A stretch of 35,855 nt of DNA from an uncultured Clostridia bacterium (GTDB taxonomy: Bacteria > Bacillota > Clostridia > Christensenellales > Borkfalkiaceae), in the NCBI GenBank assembly GCA_947630775.1, contig CANRIY010000002.1, forward strand, positions 1 to 35,855, given 5' to 3'. Below the pieces are notes generated by a model. It ran no database searches. It had not been told where the DNA came from and saw only the letters and a program-made list of their open reading frames with translations. The position numbers were made by a program, and so were the translations under genes. Numbering within the stretch: the first letter of the stretch is position 1; each line of letters begins with the position of its first letter. This document shows positions 13,029-23,226 of this stretch, piece after piece.

Positions 13029-14849
13029 CTTGGAGACGATCCCGTAGGAATGCGGCTTGATCTGATATTCCGACGAAAAAATCTCGCCTGAGATGTGCTC
13101 TTTCCATGTTCCGCTGCATTTCAGGCCGTAGGAACAGGTGCCGCAGTTCACAAAAATATATGCGCTTTCCGTTTTCGTCCTGCGGGAAAAGACAATGAGC
13201 CCCGTATCCGCATAGACTTCCGCATATTCGCCTTCGGCAAAGACATGTTTCAATTCTTCTGTGCGGATCTTGCCGAGTTTTGCGTAAAAGTCATGCAGAT
13301 CGGCGTCGATTTTGTCCCACGGAAAGCATGTGCGGCAGAACGGATCCCTGTATCCTTCCATTCCCGCTTCGTCGCCGTAATAGATACACGGCACCCCGGG
13401 GAGCGTAAATTGCAGTACCGCCGCGGTTTTCAGCATTTCTTTTGCCTTTTGAAGCGTTTCATTGTCCATGCGGAGCCGCGCCATTTCCTCCTTGTCCGAA
13501 CACTCCGTTCCGCCGAATACGGTCAGAATGCGGGGTGTATCGTGCGATCCGAGGATGTTCATGAGCGAGTCGAGCGTCTGCTTCGGATAATTGTCGACGA
13601 GCATCGCGATCGTCTCCCGTAGCATGTAAGTCATTCCCGTCTGTACGAAATTGATGATCGCGTCCTTCAGGGGATAATTCATGACGCTGTCGAGCTCAAA
13701 TCCCTGCAAATATTGCCTGCGGACGTCGTAAGAGATCTTGTTGGACGCGTCCTCCCAGACTTCGCCGATGATCACGGCGTCGGGATCTTCGGATTTGACG
13801 GTCTCCCGTACCGATTTCAGGAAAAAATCGGGAAGTTCATCCGCAACGTCGAGGCGGTATCCGCCGATCCCGTGCCGCAGCCAGTGGCGGATGACGCCGT
13901 TTTCGCCCAAAATAAAGTTTTGGTAGGAGGGTGAGCTTTCGTTGATCTCGGGAAGAATTTGGATCCCCCACCAGCAGTCGTAATCATAGGGAAACTCCCG
14001 AAAACGGTACCAATCCGCATACGGAGAATTTTTGGACTGAAAGGCGCCGACGCTGTCGTAGGTTCCATATTTGTTGAAATAGCGGCTGTTGTCCCCCGTA
14101 TGGTTGAACACGCCGTCTAAAATCACGCGGATGCCGAGCGCTTTCGCCTCTTCCACGAGACGGTCGAAGTCCTCCTCCGTACCGAGAAGCGGATCGACGC
14201 GCAGATAGTCGCCCGTATCGTAGCGGTGGTTGGAATACGCCTCGAAGATGGGGTTGAAATAGATCGCCGTGACGCCGAGATCTTTGAGATACGGCAGTTT
14301 CTCACGTACGCCGTTGAAATTTCCGCCGAAAAAATCGTTGTTGAGGATCTTTCCCGCCTCGTTCGGGCGAAAAGAAGGAAGTCCGCCCCAGTCCTCGCGC
14401 AGGATCTTTCCGTCGGACACGGGATAATTCCCCTCGCCGCGGCAGAAACGGTCGGGGAAGATCTGATACATCACCCCGCCCTTGAACCAGTCGGGCGTTG
14501 CATAATCTTCGTCGAAGACCGTGATCTGCCAGTCGGTCCCGTTCCCGTCCGTCGTTCCCGATCTCAGATTTCCGCATTTGAAAGGGATCCCATCCAGAAG
14601 AAAGTAATAAAAATACAGCCCGACCTCATGAAAAACAAGGCGGATAGAAAAATCTTCCTCCCTTTTTTTCATGGAAAGCTCTACGGGTGGCTCCTCGTTC
14701 CGCCATAGGATCAGCGTACAAGTTTGAGCGGAGAATGTAGATTCTCCGCTTTCCCTGTGATATATGTTGAGGGTGAGTTCGCTTTCCCGTGCGATCGCCC
14801 CCCGAATGCTCTTGCATGCTCTATTGAGCGGGTCGTAATAGTAGCTCAT
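13017..14849 (-). CDS. GH13 alpha-amylase/neopullulanase-type glucan hydrolase
   Basis: Intracellular enzyme (no signal peptide) that hydrolyses alpha-1,4, and perhaps alpha-1,6, links in glycogen or maltodextrin. The 610-aa product has an N-terminal beta domain (about residues 1-115) as in cyclomaltodextrinases and neopullulanases. The GH13 barrel follows with all four conserved regions: DGVFNH, GYRLDVADE (nucleophile Asp), IIGEVWE (acid/base Glu) and LGSHDT. A small C-terminal beta domain ends the protein. It is the last gene of the glycogen operon, 3 bp after glgP, which suggests a debranching or limit-dextrin trimming role beside phosphorylase. Its final codons and stop lie in a palindromic repeat. 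Exact substrate specificity cannot be read from the motifs. Confidence 0.88.
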   Translation of the reverse strand: MSYYYDPLNRACKSIRGAIARESELTLNIYHRESGESTFSAQTCTLILWRNEEPPVELSMKKREEDFSIRLVFHEVGLYFYYFLLDGIPFKCGNLRSGTTDGNGTDWQITVFDEDYATPDWFKGGVMYQIFPDRFCRGEGNYPVSDGKILREDWGGLPSFRPNEAGKILNNDFFGGNFNGVREKLPYLKDLGVTAIYFNPIFEAYSNHRYDTGDYLRVDPLLGTEEDFDRLVEEAKALGIRVILDGVFNHTGDNSRYFNKYGTYDSVGAFQSKNSPYADWYRFREFPYDYDCWWGIQILPEINESSPSYQNFILGENGVIRHWLRHGIGGYRLDVADELPDFFLKSVRETVKSEDPDAVIIGEVWEDASNKISYDVRRQYLQGFELDSVMNYPLKDAIINFVQTGMTYMLRETIAMLVDNYPKQTLDSLMNILGSHDTPRILTVFGGTECSDKEEMARLRMDNETLQKAKEMLKTAAVLQFTLPGVPCIYYGDEAGMEGYRDPFCRTCFPWDKIDADLHDFYAKLGKIRTEELKHVFAEGEYAEVYADTGLIVFSRRTKTESAYIFVNCGTCSYGLKCSGTWKEHISGEIFSSEYQIKPHSYGIVSKYYV

Positions 14850-14852
14850 TCC

Positions 14853-17276
14853 TTATTTCAGAGGTTTCAGATCCCAGATCCTCGTCGCATAATCCCTTAC
14901 GCTTCTGTCTGCGGAGAAATAGCCCGCGCCCGCGATGTTATTGAGGGATTTTCTGTTCCATGAGACAGGATCGTTGCGGTAAAGTTTCGTCATGCTGTTT
15001 TGCGTCTGCACATAAGAATCATAATCGGCGAGGCACATATAGGGATCCGCAACGGGCGAGTTGCGCAAGAGATAGTTGGCGATATCCGCAAAGGAACAGC
15101 CGTTGAACCCGACAATGAGCGATTCAATGATCTGCCGCATGGCGTAATTTTGGTTGTAATAAGCGCTGGAATTGTATCCCCCGCTCCAGATCTGTTTGAC
15201 TTCATCCGATTTGAGGCCGAAAATGAAGATGTTATCGGGCCCGACGCGCTCCGCCATTTCCACATTCGCGCCGTCCAGCGTGCCGATCGTGAGCGCACCG
15301 TTGATCATGAACTTCATGTTGCCCGTACCGCTCGCTTCCTTTCCCGCAAGAGAGATCTGTTCGGAGATCTCGGATGCGGGCATCAGTTTTTCGGACATCG
15401 TGACATTGTAGTTTTCCATGTAGACGACATTGAGCTTTTCGTTGATCTTGGGATGTTTTGCGATATCCGCCGCGAGGTAGCAGATGAGCTTGATGATCTG
15501 CTTCGCCATATCGTACCCCGCAGCCGCCTTTGCGCCGAAAATATACGTCTTGGGCTGGACGTCGAGGTCGGGATCTTCCCGCAAAGCGTTGTATTCGCTG
15601 ATGATATGGAGAACATTCAGAAGCTGCCGCTTATATTCGTGCATCCGCTTCGCCTGAACGTCAAAGAGCGTGTTCGGGTCGATGACAGCGCCCTGATAAT
15701 TCCTCGCGTAGGCGGCGAACTGCTCCTTTTTGATGCGCTTGATCTCGCCGAGACGTTTCAGAACGCTCTCGTCATTTTCAAATTTCTTGAGATCCGCAAG
15801 TTTTGCCGCATCTTTTACATACCCCTCCCCGATACAGTCGTTGAGGAGCGCGCAGAGCTCGGGATTGGACTGGTTGAGCCACCTTCTGTGCGCGATGCCG
15901 TTCGTCACGTTGCAGAACTTTTCGGGGGTATATTCGTAGAAATCGTGGAAAATGCTGTCTTTGATGATCTGGCTGTGCAGTTCCGATACGCCGTTGACGC
16001 TGTGCGAGCCGACAACGCAGAGATTTGCCATGCGTACGGTATTATGCGAAAGGATCGCCATACGGGAGATCCTGTTCCAGTCCCCCGGGAATCTGTGCCA
16101 GAGGTCATCGCAGAAGCGGCGGTTGATCTCTTTCAGGATCCCGTAAATACGGGGCAAGCGGCGGGCGATCAGATCTTCTGCCCACGTTTCGAGCGCTTCC
16201 GCCATGACCGTATGGTTTGTGTAGGCACAGGTCGCCGTCGTGATATTCCATGCGTCGTCCCAGCCGTAATAATTTTCATCGACAAGAATGCGCATGAGCT
16301 CGGGGATGGCAAGCGCGGGATGGGTATCGTTGATATGGATCGCCGCCATCGACGGAAGCAAATTCAGAGACCCGTAACGGCGTTTGTGATCTGCAACGAT
16401 GCATTGCAAAGACGCCGAAACGAGGAAATATTGCTGTTTCAGGCGCAGAGACTTTCCCTCGTAGTGATTATCGGAGGGATAGAGAACTTTGGAGATGAGC
16501 TGTGCGTCGCTGTCGTCGCGCATGACGGCTTCGTAGTTCCCCTGCGAGAACAGCTGCATATCGAATTTCTGGACGGCACGGGAACGCCACAGGCGGAGAA
16601 TGCTCACCGCTTCGGAGTCCTTCCCCGAGACCATCATATCGCATGCGATCGCCTCCACTTCCCTCGCGTTGTGGTATACCGTCTCCATGCCGTGATCCGT
16701 CCATTTTTCTTCGAGTTCTCCGTCGAAGCGGACGATAAACTGCTTATCCGAACGTTGCGTCAGCCATGCCTCGCCGCCGGGGAGCCAAACGTCGGGCAGT
16801 TCCATCTGCCAGCCGTCCACGATCTTCTGCTTGAAAAGCCCGTACTGATAGCAGATCGAAAAGCCCATCGCGGGATAGTTCTGCGTTGCAAGCCCGTCGA
16901 GGAAGCATGCGGCAAGCCTGCCGAGCCCCCCGTTTCCGAGCCCCGCGTCCGGTTCCTCTTCATAGAGATCGTCTAAACTAAGATTGAAATGCTTGAGCGC
17001 ACCCTCGAGCGGCTTTCCGATCCCGAGATTATAGATGCTGTTTTTGAGCGAGCGGCCCAAAAGAAATTCCATGCAGAGATAATAGACGCGTTTCGCCTTC
17101 GCCGCCTTGATCTTCAGATGAAATTTCTGGCGCTTTTCGAGCATGATATCCCGCACGCTCATCACGACAGCTTTATAGATCTGCTCTCTTGTCGCCTCCT
17201 GCGGGCCCACGCCGAAATAGCGTGTGAGCTTGCCCGCGATCAGGCGTTCCGCTTCCTGTTCGGTTAATTTCGCCAT
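14853..17276 (-). CDS. glgP: Glycogen phosphorylase
   Basis: Releases glucose-1-phosphate from the non-reducing ends of glycogen using phosphate and pyridoxal phosphate (PLP). The 807-aa length is typical of the glycogen/starch/alpha-glucan family (GT35). The N-terminal YYLCMEFLLGRSLKN motif is at about residues 65-80, and GNGGLGRLAACFLDG at about 114-128. The PLP lysine lies in the GTGNMKF segment near 655, followed by LTIGTLDGANVEM. It lies between glgA (30 bp upstream) and the GH13 gene (3 bp downstream) in one operon. No truncation or missing catalytic residue is seen. Confidence 0.97.
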   Translation of the reverse strand: MAKLTEQEAERLIAGKLTRYFGVGPQEATREQIYKAVVMSVRDIMLEKRQKFHLKIKAAKAKRVYYLCMEFLLGRSLKNSIYNLGIGKPLEGALKHFNLSLDDLYEEEPDAGLGNGGLGRLAACFLDGLATQNYPAMGFSICYQYGLFKQKIVDGWQMELPDVWLPGGEAWLTQRSDKQFIVRFDGELEEKWTDHGMETVYHNAREVEAIACDMMVSGKDSEAVSILRLWRSRAVQKFDMQLFSQGNYEAVMRDDSDAQLISKVLYPSDNHYEGKSLRLKQQYFLVSASLQCIVADHKRRYGSLNLLPSMAAIHINDTHPALAIPELMRILVDENYYGWDDAWNITTATCAYTNHTVMAEALETWAEDLIARRLPRIYGILKEINRRFCDDLWHRFPGDWNRISRMAILSHNTVRMANLCVVGSHSVNGVSELHSQIIKDSIFHDFYEYTPEKFCNVTNGIAHRRWLNQSNPELCALLNDCIGEGYVKDAAKLADLKKFENDESVLKRLGEIKRIKKEQFAAYARNYQGAVIDPNTLFDVQAKRMHEYKRQLLNVLHIISEYNALREDPDLDVQPKTYIFGAKAAAGYDMAKQIIKLICYLAADIAKHPKINEKLNVVYMENYNVTMSEKLMPASEISEQISLAGKEASGTGNMKFMINGALTIGTLDGANVEMAERVGPDNIFIFGLKSDEVKQIWSGGYNSSAYYNQNYAMRQIIESLIVGFNGCSFADIANYLLRNSPVADPYMCLADYDSYVQTQNSMTKLYRNDPVSWNRKSLNNIAGAGYFSADRSVRDYATRIWDLKPLK

Positions 17277-17306
17277 AGTTTGTGTGTTGTCTCCTGCTGA
17301 AAAAAG

Positions 17307-18836
17307 TTATTTTAAGAGATCTAAATACATCTCTTCATAGCAATGTGCGGAGGACGCCCAGCTGAAATCCGTCGTCATCGCACGGTGGACGAGCTTGTTC
17401 CATTCCTCCTTGTTGTGATAGACGCCGATCGCCTCGTTGATGACGTAGAGCATATCGTACGCGTTGTAATCGCGGAAGGTAAAGCCGTTTCCGCCCGCGC
17501 CGTAGGGCGTGATGCTGTCGCGGAGCCCCCCCGTCTCGCGCACGATCGCGACCGTGCCGTAGCGGGAAGCGATCATCTGCGAAAGTCCGCAGGGTTCGCT
17601 CTTGGAGGGCATCAGGAACAGATCCGCCCCCGAATAGATCTTCCGCGACAGGTCGGAATTGAACGAGATGATCGAGACGACTTTCCCGGGGTATCTCCTC
17701 GCAAGATCCGAAAAATAGTTCTCATAAGAGGAGTCGCCCGTTCCGAGCAGGATAAATTGCATATCCTGCCTGAGCGCCTGTTCGATGACTTCCTTGACGA
17801 GATCGAGTCCCTTGTGCGTGACAAGGCGGGTGATCATCGCAAGGATGGGCGTATTCGGTTTGATGGGAAGATTGAGCATACACTGCAATTCTTCCTTACA
17901 GGTCGCCTTCCCCTTTCTGTTATCCGCGCTGTAATTTTCGAAGAGCGCAAGATCGGTCGAGGGATCGTAATAATCGGGATCGATCCCGTTCAGAATGCCG
18001 CGGAGCTTGAATTCGTTGCGGCGGATAATGGGGTCGAGACCGTGGGAATAATAGGGATCCTTGATCTCGTTTGCATACGTCGGAGAGACGGTCGAGAAGC
18101 ACTCGCAGCACTCGATCGCCCCCTTCATCAGGTTGATGCAACGGTCGTATTCGACGAGATTTTTGAAACGGTAGGAGATCCCGAAGAGATCTTCGAGAAT
18201 ATCGAGGGAATATTTGCCTTGATATTCTATGTTGTGGATGGTAAACACGGCGCGGATGAACTGGTACTCGGGACGGAAACAATAGATCGTCTTGAGATAG
18301 AGCGCCGCAAGCGCCGCCTGCCAGTCATGGCAATGGAGAATATCGGGATAGAAGCCGACAAATCCCAAAAGCTCCATGACGCCGCGGCAGAAGAACGCAA
18401 AACGCTCGCCGTCGTCGTAATAGCCGTAGCACCCGGGACGCTTGAAGTAGTACTCATTATCGAGGAAATAGTAGGTCACATTGTCGCGGCAGTACTCGAA
18501 AATGCCGCAATACTGGTTCCGCCACGAGAGCGCGACATAAGTATTTCCGATGAACTTAAAATCCTTACGGAACTCCTTTTTGATGTCCTGATAGAGCGGG
18601 ATCACGACGCGGACGTCGTATTTATCCTCCCGCGCAAGCGCCTTCGAGAGAGAGCCGATGACTTCCGCAAGCCCTCCCGTCGCGATAAACGGCGCCGCCT
18701 CGGAGGCAACGAAAAGAATTTTCTTTTTCGGCTCTATGCGGATCTCCGCAGGCGCCTCCATAGCGGTTTCCGCTGCGGTCTCCACAACTTCGACCGCCGC
18801 ACGTTCCTTTGCCTTCTTTTTTGTCGTTTCGCTCAT
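17307..18836 (-). CDS. glgA: Glycogen synthase (ADP-glucose type, GT5)
   Basis: Transfers glucose from ADP-glucose to the growing alpha-1,4-glucan. The 509-aa product has a GT-B fold. The glucosyl-nucleotide motif KTGGL of E. coli GlgA is ATGGL here (residues 52-56), so the usual lysine is replaced by alanine. The C-terminal SEPCGLSQMIASRYG ... RETGGL motif is intact. An N-terminal extension of about 37 residues, rich in Ala and Glu and then KKK, precedes the catalytic core and is probably disordered. It lies between glgD and glgP. Activity is likely, since related Firmicute enzymes also depart from KTGGL as far as I recall, but ADP-glucose specificity is inferred from context with glgC. Confidence 0.93.
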   Translation of the reverse strand: MSETTKKKAKERAAVEVVETAAETAMEAPAEIRIEPKKKILFVASEAAPFIATGGLAEVIGSLSKALAREDKYDVRVVIPLYQDIKKEFRKDFKFIGNTYVALSWRNQYCGIFEYCRDNVTYYFLDNEYYFKRPGCYGYYDDGERFAFFCRGVMELLGFVGFYPDILHCHDWQAALAALYLKTIYCFRPEYQFIRAVFTIHNIEYQGKYSLDILEDLFGISYRFKNLVEYDRCINLMKGAIECCECFSTVSPTYANEIKDPYYSHGLDPIIRRNEFKLRGILNGIDPDYYDPSTDLALFENYSADNRKGKATCKEELQCMLNLPIKPNTPILAMITRLVTHKGLDLVKEVIEQALRQDMQFILLGTGDSSYENYFSDLARRYPGKVVSIISFNSDLSRKIYSGADLFLMPSKSEPCGLSQMIASRYGTVAIVRETGGLRDSITPYGAGGNGFTFRDYNAYDMLYVINEAIGVYHNKEEWNKLVHRAMTTDFSWASSAHCYEEMYLDLLK

Positions 18837-18882
18837 GATCCGATCCCCCCGCTTTTTTTATTTTACAGTGTTTTGTGTATTT

Positions 18883-19998
18883 TTACAGCATTCTGCCCTT
18901 TCCGATGAAATAAGGCAGCGCTTCGCACCCCGCGAGATGTCTCCCGTCGCGGATGACGACGTTTTTATCCGTAATGACGCAATCGAGCTCGACGTTGGCG
19001 CCGATGACGGTGTCCTGCATGATGATGGAATTTTTGACGACGCTCCCCTTTTCGACCTTAACGCCGCGGAAGAGGATGGAGTTTTCGACCGTCCCCTCGA
19101 TCACGCAGCCGTCCGAGATCAGGGCATTTTTCACAACCGCACCTGCGGCATACTTGCTCGGCGCGGAATCGCGGATCTTCGTGTAAACGTCGCGTGCGCC
19201 GAACAGCTCGTCCCGCACCTCGCGGCTCAAAAGCTCCATGCTGTGGGAATAGTAATTTTGCAGCGAACTGATCGTCGCACAATACCCGTTGAATTTGTAG
19301 CCGAAGATCCTGAGCGTATCCACATTCTTTGCCAAAATGTCCCTTCCGAAACTGGAAAGTCCCCTCGTCACGGCATCCTGAATGGTATTGATGAGGAATT
19401 CCCTGCTCATGACCATGATGTTGACGTAGAGATTGTATTTTTCCTTTTTCAGCTTCGGGTTGATCTTGAGCCCCTTGATCCTGCCCGTCTCGTCGGGCTG
19501 GAGGGTGATGTAATAGGAGGACTGTGCGGCTTCCGTCTCCTCATGGTAGACCATGGTGATATCCGCCTGCTTTTCTTCATGAAAATGAAGGATCTCCTGC
19601 AAATTTACGCGGGCGATGCCATCGCAGTCGGTAATGACGACATAATCCTCGTTACGGCGGTTCAAAAAGCCCGTGATGCCCATGAGCGCCTCGAGACGGG
19701 TCGTATAAGGCGCGTCCGTCTCGTTGGAATAAGGCGGAAGCAGGATGATCCCGCCGTCTTTCCTCGCAAGATCCCAGTCCTTCCCGCTGCCGAGATGGTC
19801 GATGAGCGACTGGTAGTTGTTCTTGGTGACGATCCCCACCGTCGTGATCCCCGAATTTACGATATTGGAGAGCGTAAAATCGATGAGACGGTATCTTCCG
19901 CCATAGGGAACGGACGCCATCGTTCTGTGACGGGAGAGTTCGGGAAGATTGTCGTCATGGATATTTGAAAAAATAACGCCTACTGCGGAATGTGCCAT
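18883..19998 (-). CDS. glgD: GlgD, non-catalytic/regulatory ADP-glucose pyrophosphorylase subunit
   Basis: Firmicute partner of GlgC that forms a heteromer with higher activity. The 371-aa product shows the nucleotidyltransferase fold (YGGRYRLIDFTLSNIVNSGI near residues 28-47) but lacks the GGxGxRL nucleotide loop at its N-terminus. A left-handed beta-helix with hexapeptide repeats occupies about 270-345 (NALISDGCVIEGTVENSILF). The start is ATG 19998, with GGGGG 9 bases upstream, 4 bp after glgC. The frame remains open 85 codons further upstream over glgC, but that extension is low-complexity shadow. It probably tunes glycogen synthesis through GlgC; its own catalysis is doubtful. Confidence 0.93.
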   Translation of the reverse strand: MAHSAVGVIFSNIHDDNLPELSRHRTMASVPYGGRYRLIDFTLSNIVNSGITTVGIVTKNNYQSLIDHLGSGKDWDLARKDGGIILLPPYSNETDAPYTTRLEALMGITGFLNRRNEDYVVITDCDGIARVNLQEILHFHEEKQADITMVYHEETEAAQSSYYITLQPDETGRIKGLKINPKLKKEKYNLYVNIMVMSREFLINTIQDAVTRGLSSFGRDILAKNVDTLRIFGYKFNGYCATISSLQNYYSHSMELLSREVRDELFGARDVYTKIRDSAPSKYAAGAVVKNALISDGCVIEGTVENSILFRGVKVEKGSVVKNSIIMQDTVIGANVELDCVITDKNVVIRDGRHLAGCEALPYFIGKGRML

Positions 19999-20002
19999 AA
20001 GA

Positions 20003-21193
20003 TTATTCCCCCTTGTAATCCTTATCGATGATCTTGCCGCCTGCGACATTGCCTGCGACCGTGATATTTCTGCCAAGCACGGCAATGCCGTTTCCCGCTT
20101 CTTTCGGCTCGCCGACGGCGGCCCCCTCTTCCACGACGACGTTCTCGTCGATGATGGAATAGCACACCTTTGCGCCCTTTTTGACGACGGTCCCCGCCAT
20201 GATGACGCTGTCCTCGACGACAGCCCCCTCTTCGACGACGACGTTGGACGCAAGCACGGAATTTACGACCGTTCCGTCCACTTCACAGCCGAGGGCGATC
20301 ATGGAATTGCTCACCTGTGCATCGTCGCCGATGTGTTCGGGCGGGGCGAGCGGATTGCGGGAATGGATCTTCCAGTCCGAATCCCCCACGTCGAAGGCGG
20401 GATCTTCGCCGAGGAGATCCATATTGGACTCCCAGAGGGAAGAGATCGTCCCCACGTCCTTCCAGTAGCCCTTGAAACGGTAAGAGAACATCCTTTCGCC
20501 CGCATTCAGCATGGCGGGAAGGACGTCTTTTCCGAAATCTTTGGATGAAGACGGGTTTGCGTCGTCCTCTTCGAGATATTTGAAAAGTTTTTCGGCGGTA
20601 AAAATGTAGATGCCCATGGACGCGAGGTTGCTCTTGGGCTGTTTGGGCTTCTCCTCGAATTCGTAAATGGAGCCGTCCTCCTGCGTATTGAGGATCCCGA
20701 ATCGGGACGCTTCCTTTAAGGGAACTTCGATCGCGGCGATCGTGCAATCCGCCCCCGTCGCCTTGTGCGCACGGAGCATTTCCGCATAATTCATCTTATA
20801 GATGTGGTCGCCCGACAGAATGAGGATATAGTCAGGATTGTACTTCTTCATGAAGGACATGTTCTGATAGATCGCATTCGCCGTGCCCTCGAACCACGAC
20901 TGCTTTTTCTTCGCCTGATAGGGCGAAAGGATATGCACGCCGCCGAACGCACGGTCGAGATCCCACGGCTGTCCGTTGCCGATGTATTCGTTGAGCTCGA
21001 GCGGTTCGTACTGCGTGAGAACGCCCACCGTATCGATCCCCGAATTCACGCAGTTGGAGAGCGGGAAATCGATGATACGGTATTTCGCGCCGAACGCGAC
21101 TGCGGGTTTTGCGATGTTGTTGGTGAGGGCGTACAGCCTCGAGCCCTGTCCCCCCGCAAGGAGCATCGCAACGCATTCCTTCTTTCTAAGCAT
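20003..21193 (-). CDS. glgC: Glucose-1-phosphate adenylyltransferase (ADP-glucose pyrophosphorylase)
   Basis: Makes ADP-glucose from ATP and glucose-1-phosphate, the committed step of bacterial glycogen synthesis. The 396-aa product has the pyrophosphorylase loop [15 protein letters not shown] at residues 10-24 and the [17 protein letters not shown] motif at 37-53. [12 protein letters not shown] sits near 100-111, the SGDHIYKM segment near 127-134, and [21 protein letters not shown] near 178-198. The C-terminal beta-helix with hexapeptide repeats is at about 300-380. It lies between glgB and glgD and is likely allosterically regulated, although the effector cannot be told from the sequence. 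Confidence 0.97.
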   Translation of the reverse strand: MLRKKECVAMLLAGGQGSRLYALTNNIAKPAVAFGAKYRIIDFPLSNCVNSGIDTVGVLTQYEPLELNEYIGNGQPWDLDRAFGGVHILSPYQAKKKQSWFEGTANAIYQNMSFMKKYNPDYILILSGDHIYKMNYAEMLRAHKATGADCTIAAIEVPLKEASRFGILNTQEDGSIYEFEEKPKQPKSNLASMGIYIFTAEKLFKYLEEDDANPSSSKDFGKDVLPAMLNAGERMFSYRFKGYWKDVGTISSLWESNMDLLGEDPAFDVGDSDWKIHSRNPLAPPEHIGDDAQVSNSMIALGCEVDGTVVNSVLASNVVVEEGAVVEDSVIMAGTVVKKGAKVCYSIIDENVVVEEGAAVGEPKEAGNGIAVLGRNITVAGNVAGGKIIDKDYKGE

Positions 21194-21214
21194 ATTGTTA
21201 CCCCCAAAGTTTGA

Positions 21215-23161
21215 TTATGAATTTTTGCCTTTTTTATCGCTCTTTGCCTTCGGCGCACGGGGCGCATCGGGCTCCCGCACGAGGTAGAGGCATGTGAGCT
21301 TCGGGACGGGAAGCTGCAGGGACCAATTTCTCCCGTGGCTCGGTTTTTTGACCGCGGAATACACTCTCTTCGTCAGTTTACCCGCTCCGCCGTATTTTTT
21401 ATCATCCGAATTGAAAATGACCCTGTATTTTCCCTTTTCATTGACCCCGAGAAGGTAATCCGCCGCGTCGACGCCCGAGTATGATGTCACGCATAGTACT
21501 TCGTTCCCCGCCCTATCTCTGCGGATAAAGGCGACGATGTTGCGGTCGGCGTCGTCGGGAGCAAGCCATTCGAACCCGTCCCAGCTGTCCTCGATCTCAT
21601 AGAGCGCGGGCGTATCGAGATAAAAATGATTGAGCTCTTTGACATACCCCGAAAGCGCCCTGTGCATGTCGTACGTATCGCGCAGGAAGAATTCGATCCC
21701 CTCCTGATAGTTCCATTCCTTGAACTGCCCGATCTCATAGCCCATAAAGTTGAGCTTTTTCCCGGGGTGCGCCGTCATATAGCCGAGGAAGGCGCGGACA
21801 CCCGCAAATTTTTCTTCGTAATCGCCGGGCATCTTATTGATGAGAGAGCATTTTCCGTGGACGACCTCGTCGTGCGAGATCGGAAGGACATAGTTCTCGG
21901 AAAACGCATACATCATGGAGAAGGTCAGTTTATTGTGGCAGCCCATGCGGAAATAGGGATTCTGGCAAAGATAGGAGAGCATATCGTTCATCCAGCCCAT
22001 ATTCCACTTGAAGTTGAATCCCAGTCCGCCGACAGACGCGGGTTTTGTGACGAGCCCCCACGCCGTGCTTTCCTCCGCGATCATCATCGCATACGGGAAA
22101 CGGCGGAAAACCGCTTCGTTCAGGCGGCGCAGGAAGGCGATCGCCTCCAAATTTTTATTTTCACCGTAGATATTGGGCACCCATTCGCCGGGGCGCTTGT
22201 CGTAATCGAGATAGAGCATGGAAGCGACGGCGTCCACGCGGAGCCCGTCCACATGAAATTTATCGAAGAAGAAGCATGCGCCCGAAATGAGGAAGGAGAG
22301 AACTTCTTCCCTGCCGTAATCGAACCTGCGGGTGCCCCAGCTCTTGTGCTCCATGCGGTCCCATTGGCTGCTCTCGTAGAGGGGCTGTCCGTCAAATTCG
22401 TAGAGCCCGTGCGCGTCCTTCGGGAAGTGCGCGGGCACCCAATCGAGAATGACGCCGATCCCCGCCTGATGGAAGCAGTCGACGAGATACATAAAGTCCT
22501 TCGGCGTGCCGAGGCGGGATGTGACAGCAAAATAGCCCGTGACCTGATACCCCCACGATCCGTCAAAGGGATACTCCGTAACGGGCATAAATTCGACGTG
22601 CGTGTAGCCCATCTCCTTCACATAGGAAACGAGTTCGGACGCGAGCTCGCGGTAAGAAAGGTAGTTCCCGTCCTCATGCTTCTTCCACGAAAGAAGGTTG
22701 ACTTCATAGATATTGACGGGGGAAGCGAAGATATTTCTATCCTTCAAACCGTCGAAATAGGTCTTGTCCCCCCATGCATAGCCGTCCGTATCGTAGAGTT
22801 TGGAAGCGGTCGCGGGGGGCGTTTCGGTGTGGAAGCCGACGGGATCCGCCTTGAGGATCTGCCTTCCGTCCGCCGTCGTGATAGAGTATTTATAGATGTC
22901 GTATTCCTTCAGACCTTCGATAAAGAGCTCCCACGTCTCCCCGTCCACCATGCGTTCCATCACGTTAGCATCGGAATTCCATCCGTTGAAATCCCCGACG
23001 ACGGAAACGGAGCGCGCATGGGGCGCCCAAACGCGGAACACATATCCCGCCTTGCTGCCTGATACCGCTTTATGCGCGCCGAGGATCTCGTAGATCCTGT
23101 CATTTTTCCCGTGATGATACAGATAGAGCGGAAAATCCGTCTCTTTTACCGTGTTGCCCAT
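21215..23161 (-). CDS. glgB: 1,4-alpha-glucan branching enzyme
   Basis: Introduces alpha-1,6 branches into glycogen. The 648-aa product has an N-terminal carbohydrate-binding CBM48 domain (about residues 25-120, FRVWAPHARSVSVVGDFNGW) and the GH13 barrel. Catalytic residues lie in GLRVDAVASMLYLDY (nucleophile Asp), MMIAEESTAW (acid/base Glu) and ISHDEVVHGK. The additional N1 module of E. coli GlgB is absent. AAAGGTGG lies just before the ATG. It is the first gene of the operon, and the consensus promoter at 23227-23255 drives all six genes. Confidence 0.97.
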   Translation of the reverse strand: MGNTVKETDFPLYLYHHGKNDRIYEILGAHKAVSGSKAGYVFRVWAPHARSVSVVGDFNGWNSDANVMERMVDGETWELFIEGLKEYDIYKYSITTADGRQILKADPVGFHTETPPATASKLYDTDGYAWGDKTYFDGLKDRNIFASPVNIYEVNLLSWKKHEDGNYLSYRELASELVSYVKEMGYTHVEFMPVTEYPFDGSWGYQVTGYFAVTSRLGTPKDFMYLVDCFHQAGIGVILDWVPAHFPKDAHGLYEFDGQPLYESSQWDRMEHKSWGTRRFDYGREEVLSFLISGACFFFDKFHVDGLRVDAVASMLYLDYDKRPGEWVPNIYGENKNLEAIAFLRRLNEAVFRRFPYAMMIAEESTAWGLVTKPASVGGLGFNFKWNMGWMNDMLSYLCQNPYFRMGCHNKLTFSMMYAFSENYVLPISHDEVVHGKCSLINKMPGDYEEKFAGVRAFLGYMTAHPGKKLNFMGYEIGQFKEWNYQEGIEFFLRDTYDMHRALSGYVKELNHFYLDTPALYEIEDSWDGFEWLAPDDADRNIVAFIRRDRAGNEVLCVTSYSGVDAADYLLGVNEKGKYRVIFNSDDKKYGGAGKLTKRVYSAVKKPSHGRNWSLQLPVPKLTCLYLVREPDAPRAPKAKSDKKGKNS

Positions 23162-23226
23162 ATTCCACCTTTACGTTTTGTCCATATCGGTCCGCTTGAA
23201 AGGGACATTTTCCCCAAACCTATCCT

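Noticed and set aside
12731-13060. 109-codon frame from TTG behind AAGGGG and a good promoter
   Set aside because: The translation is dominated by Phe, Cys and Ile from T-rich sequence. It runs through the palindrome and 44 bases antisense into the GH13 gene, and shows no family motif. The promoter is kept as a feature.
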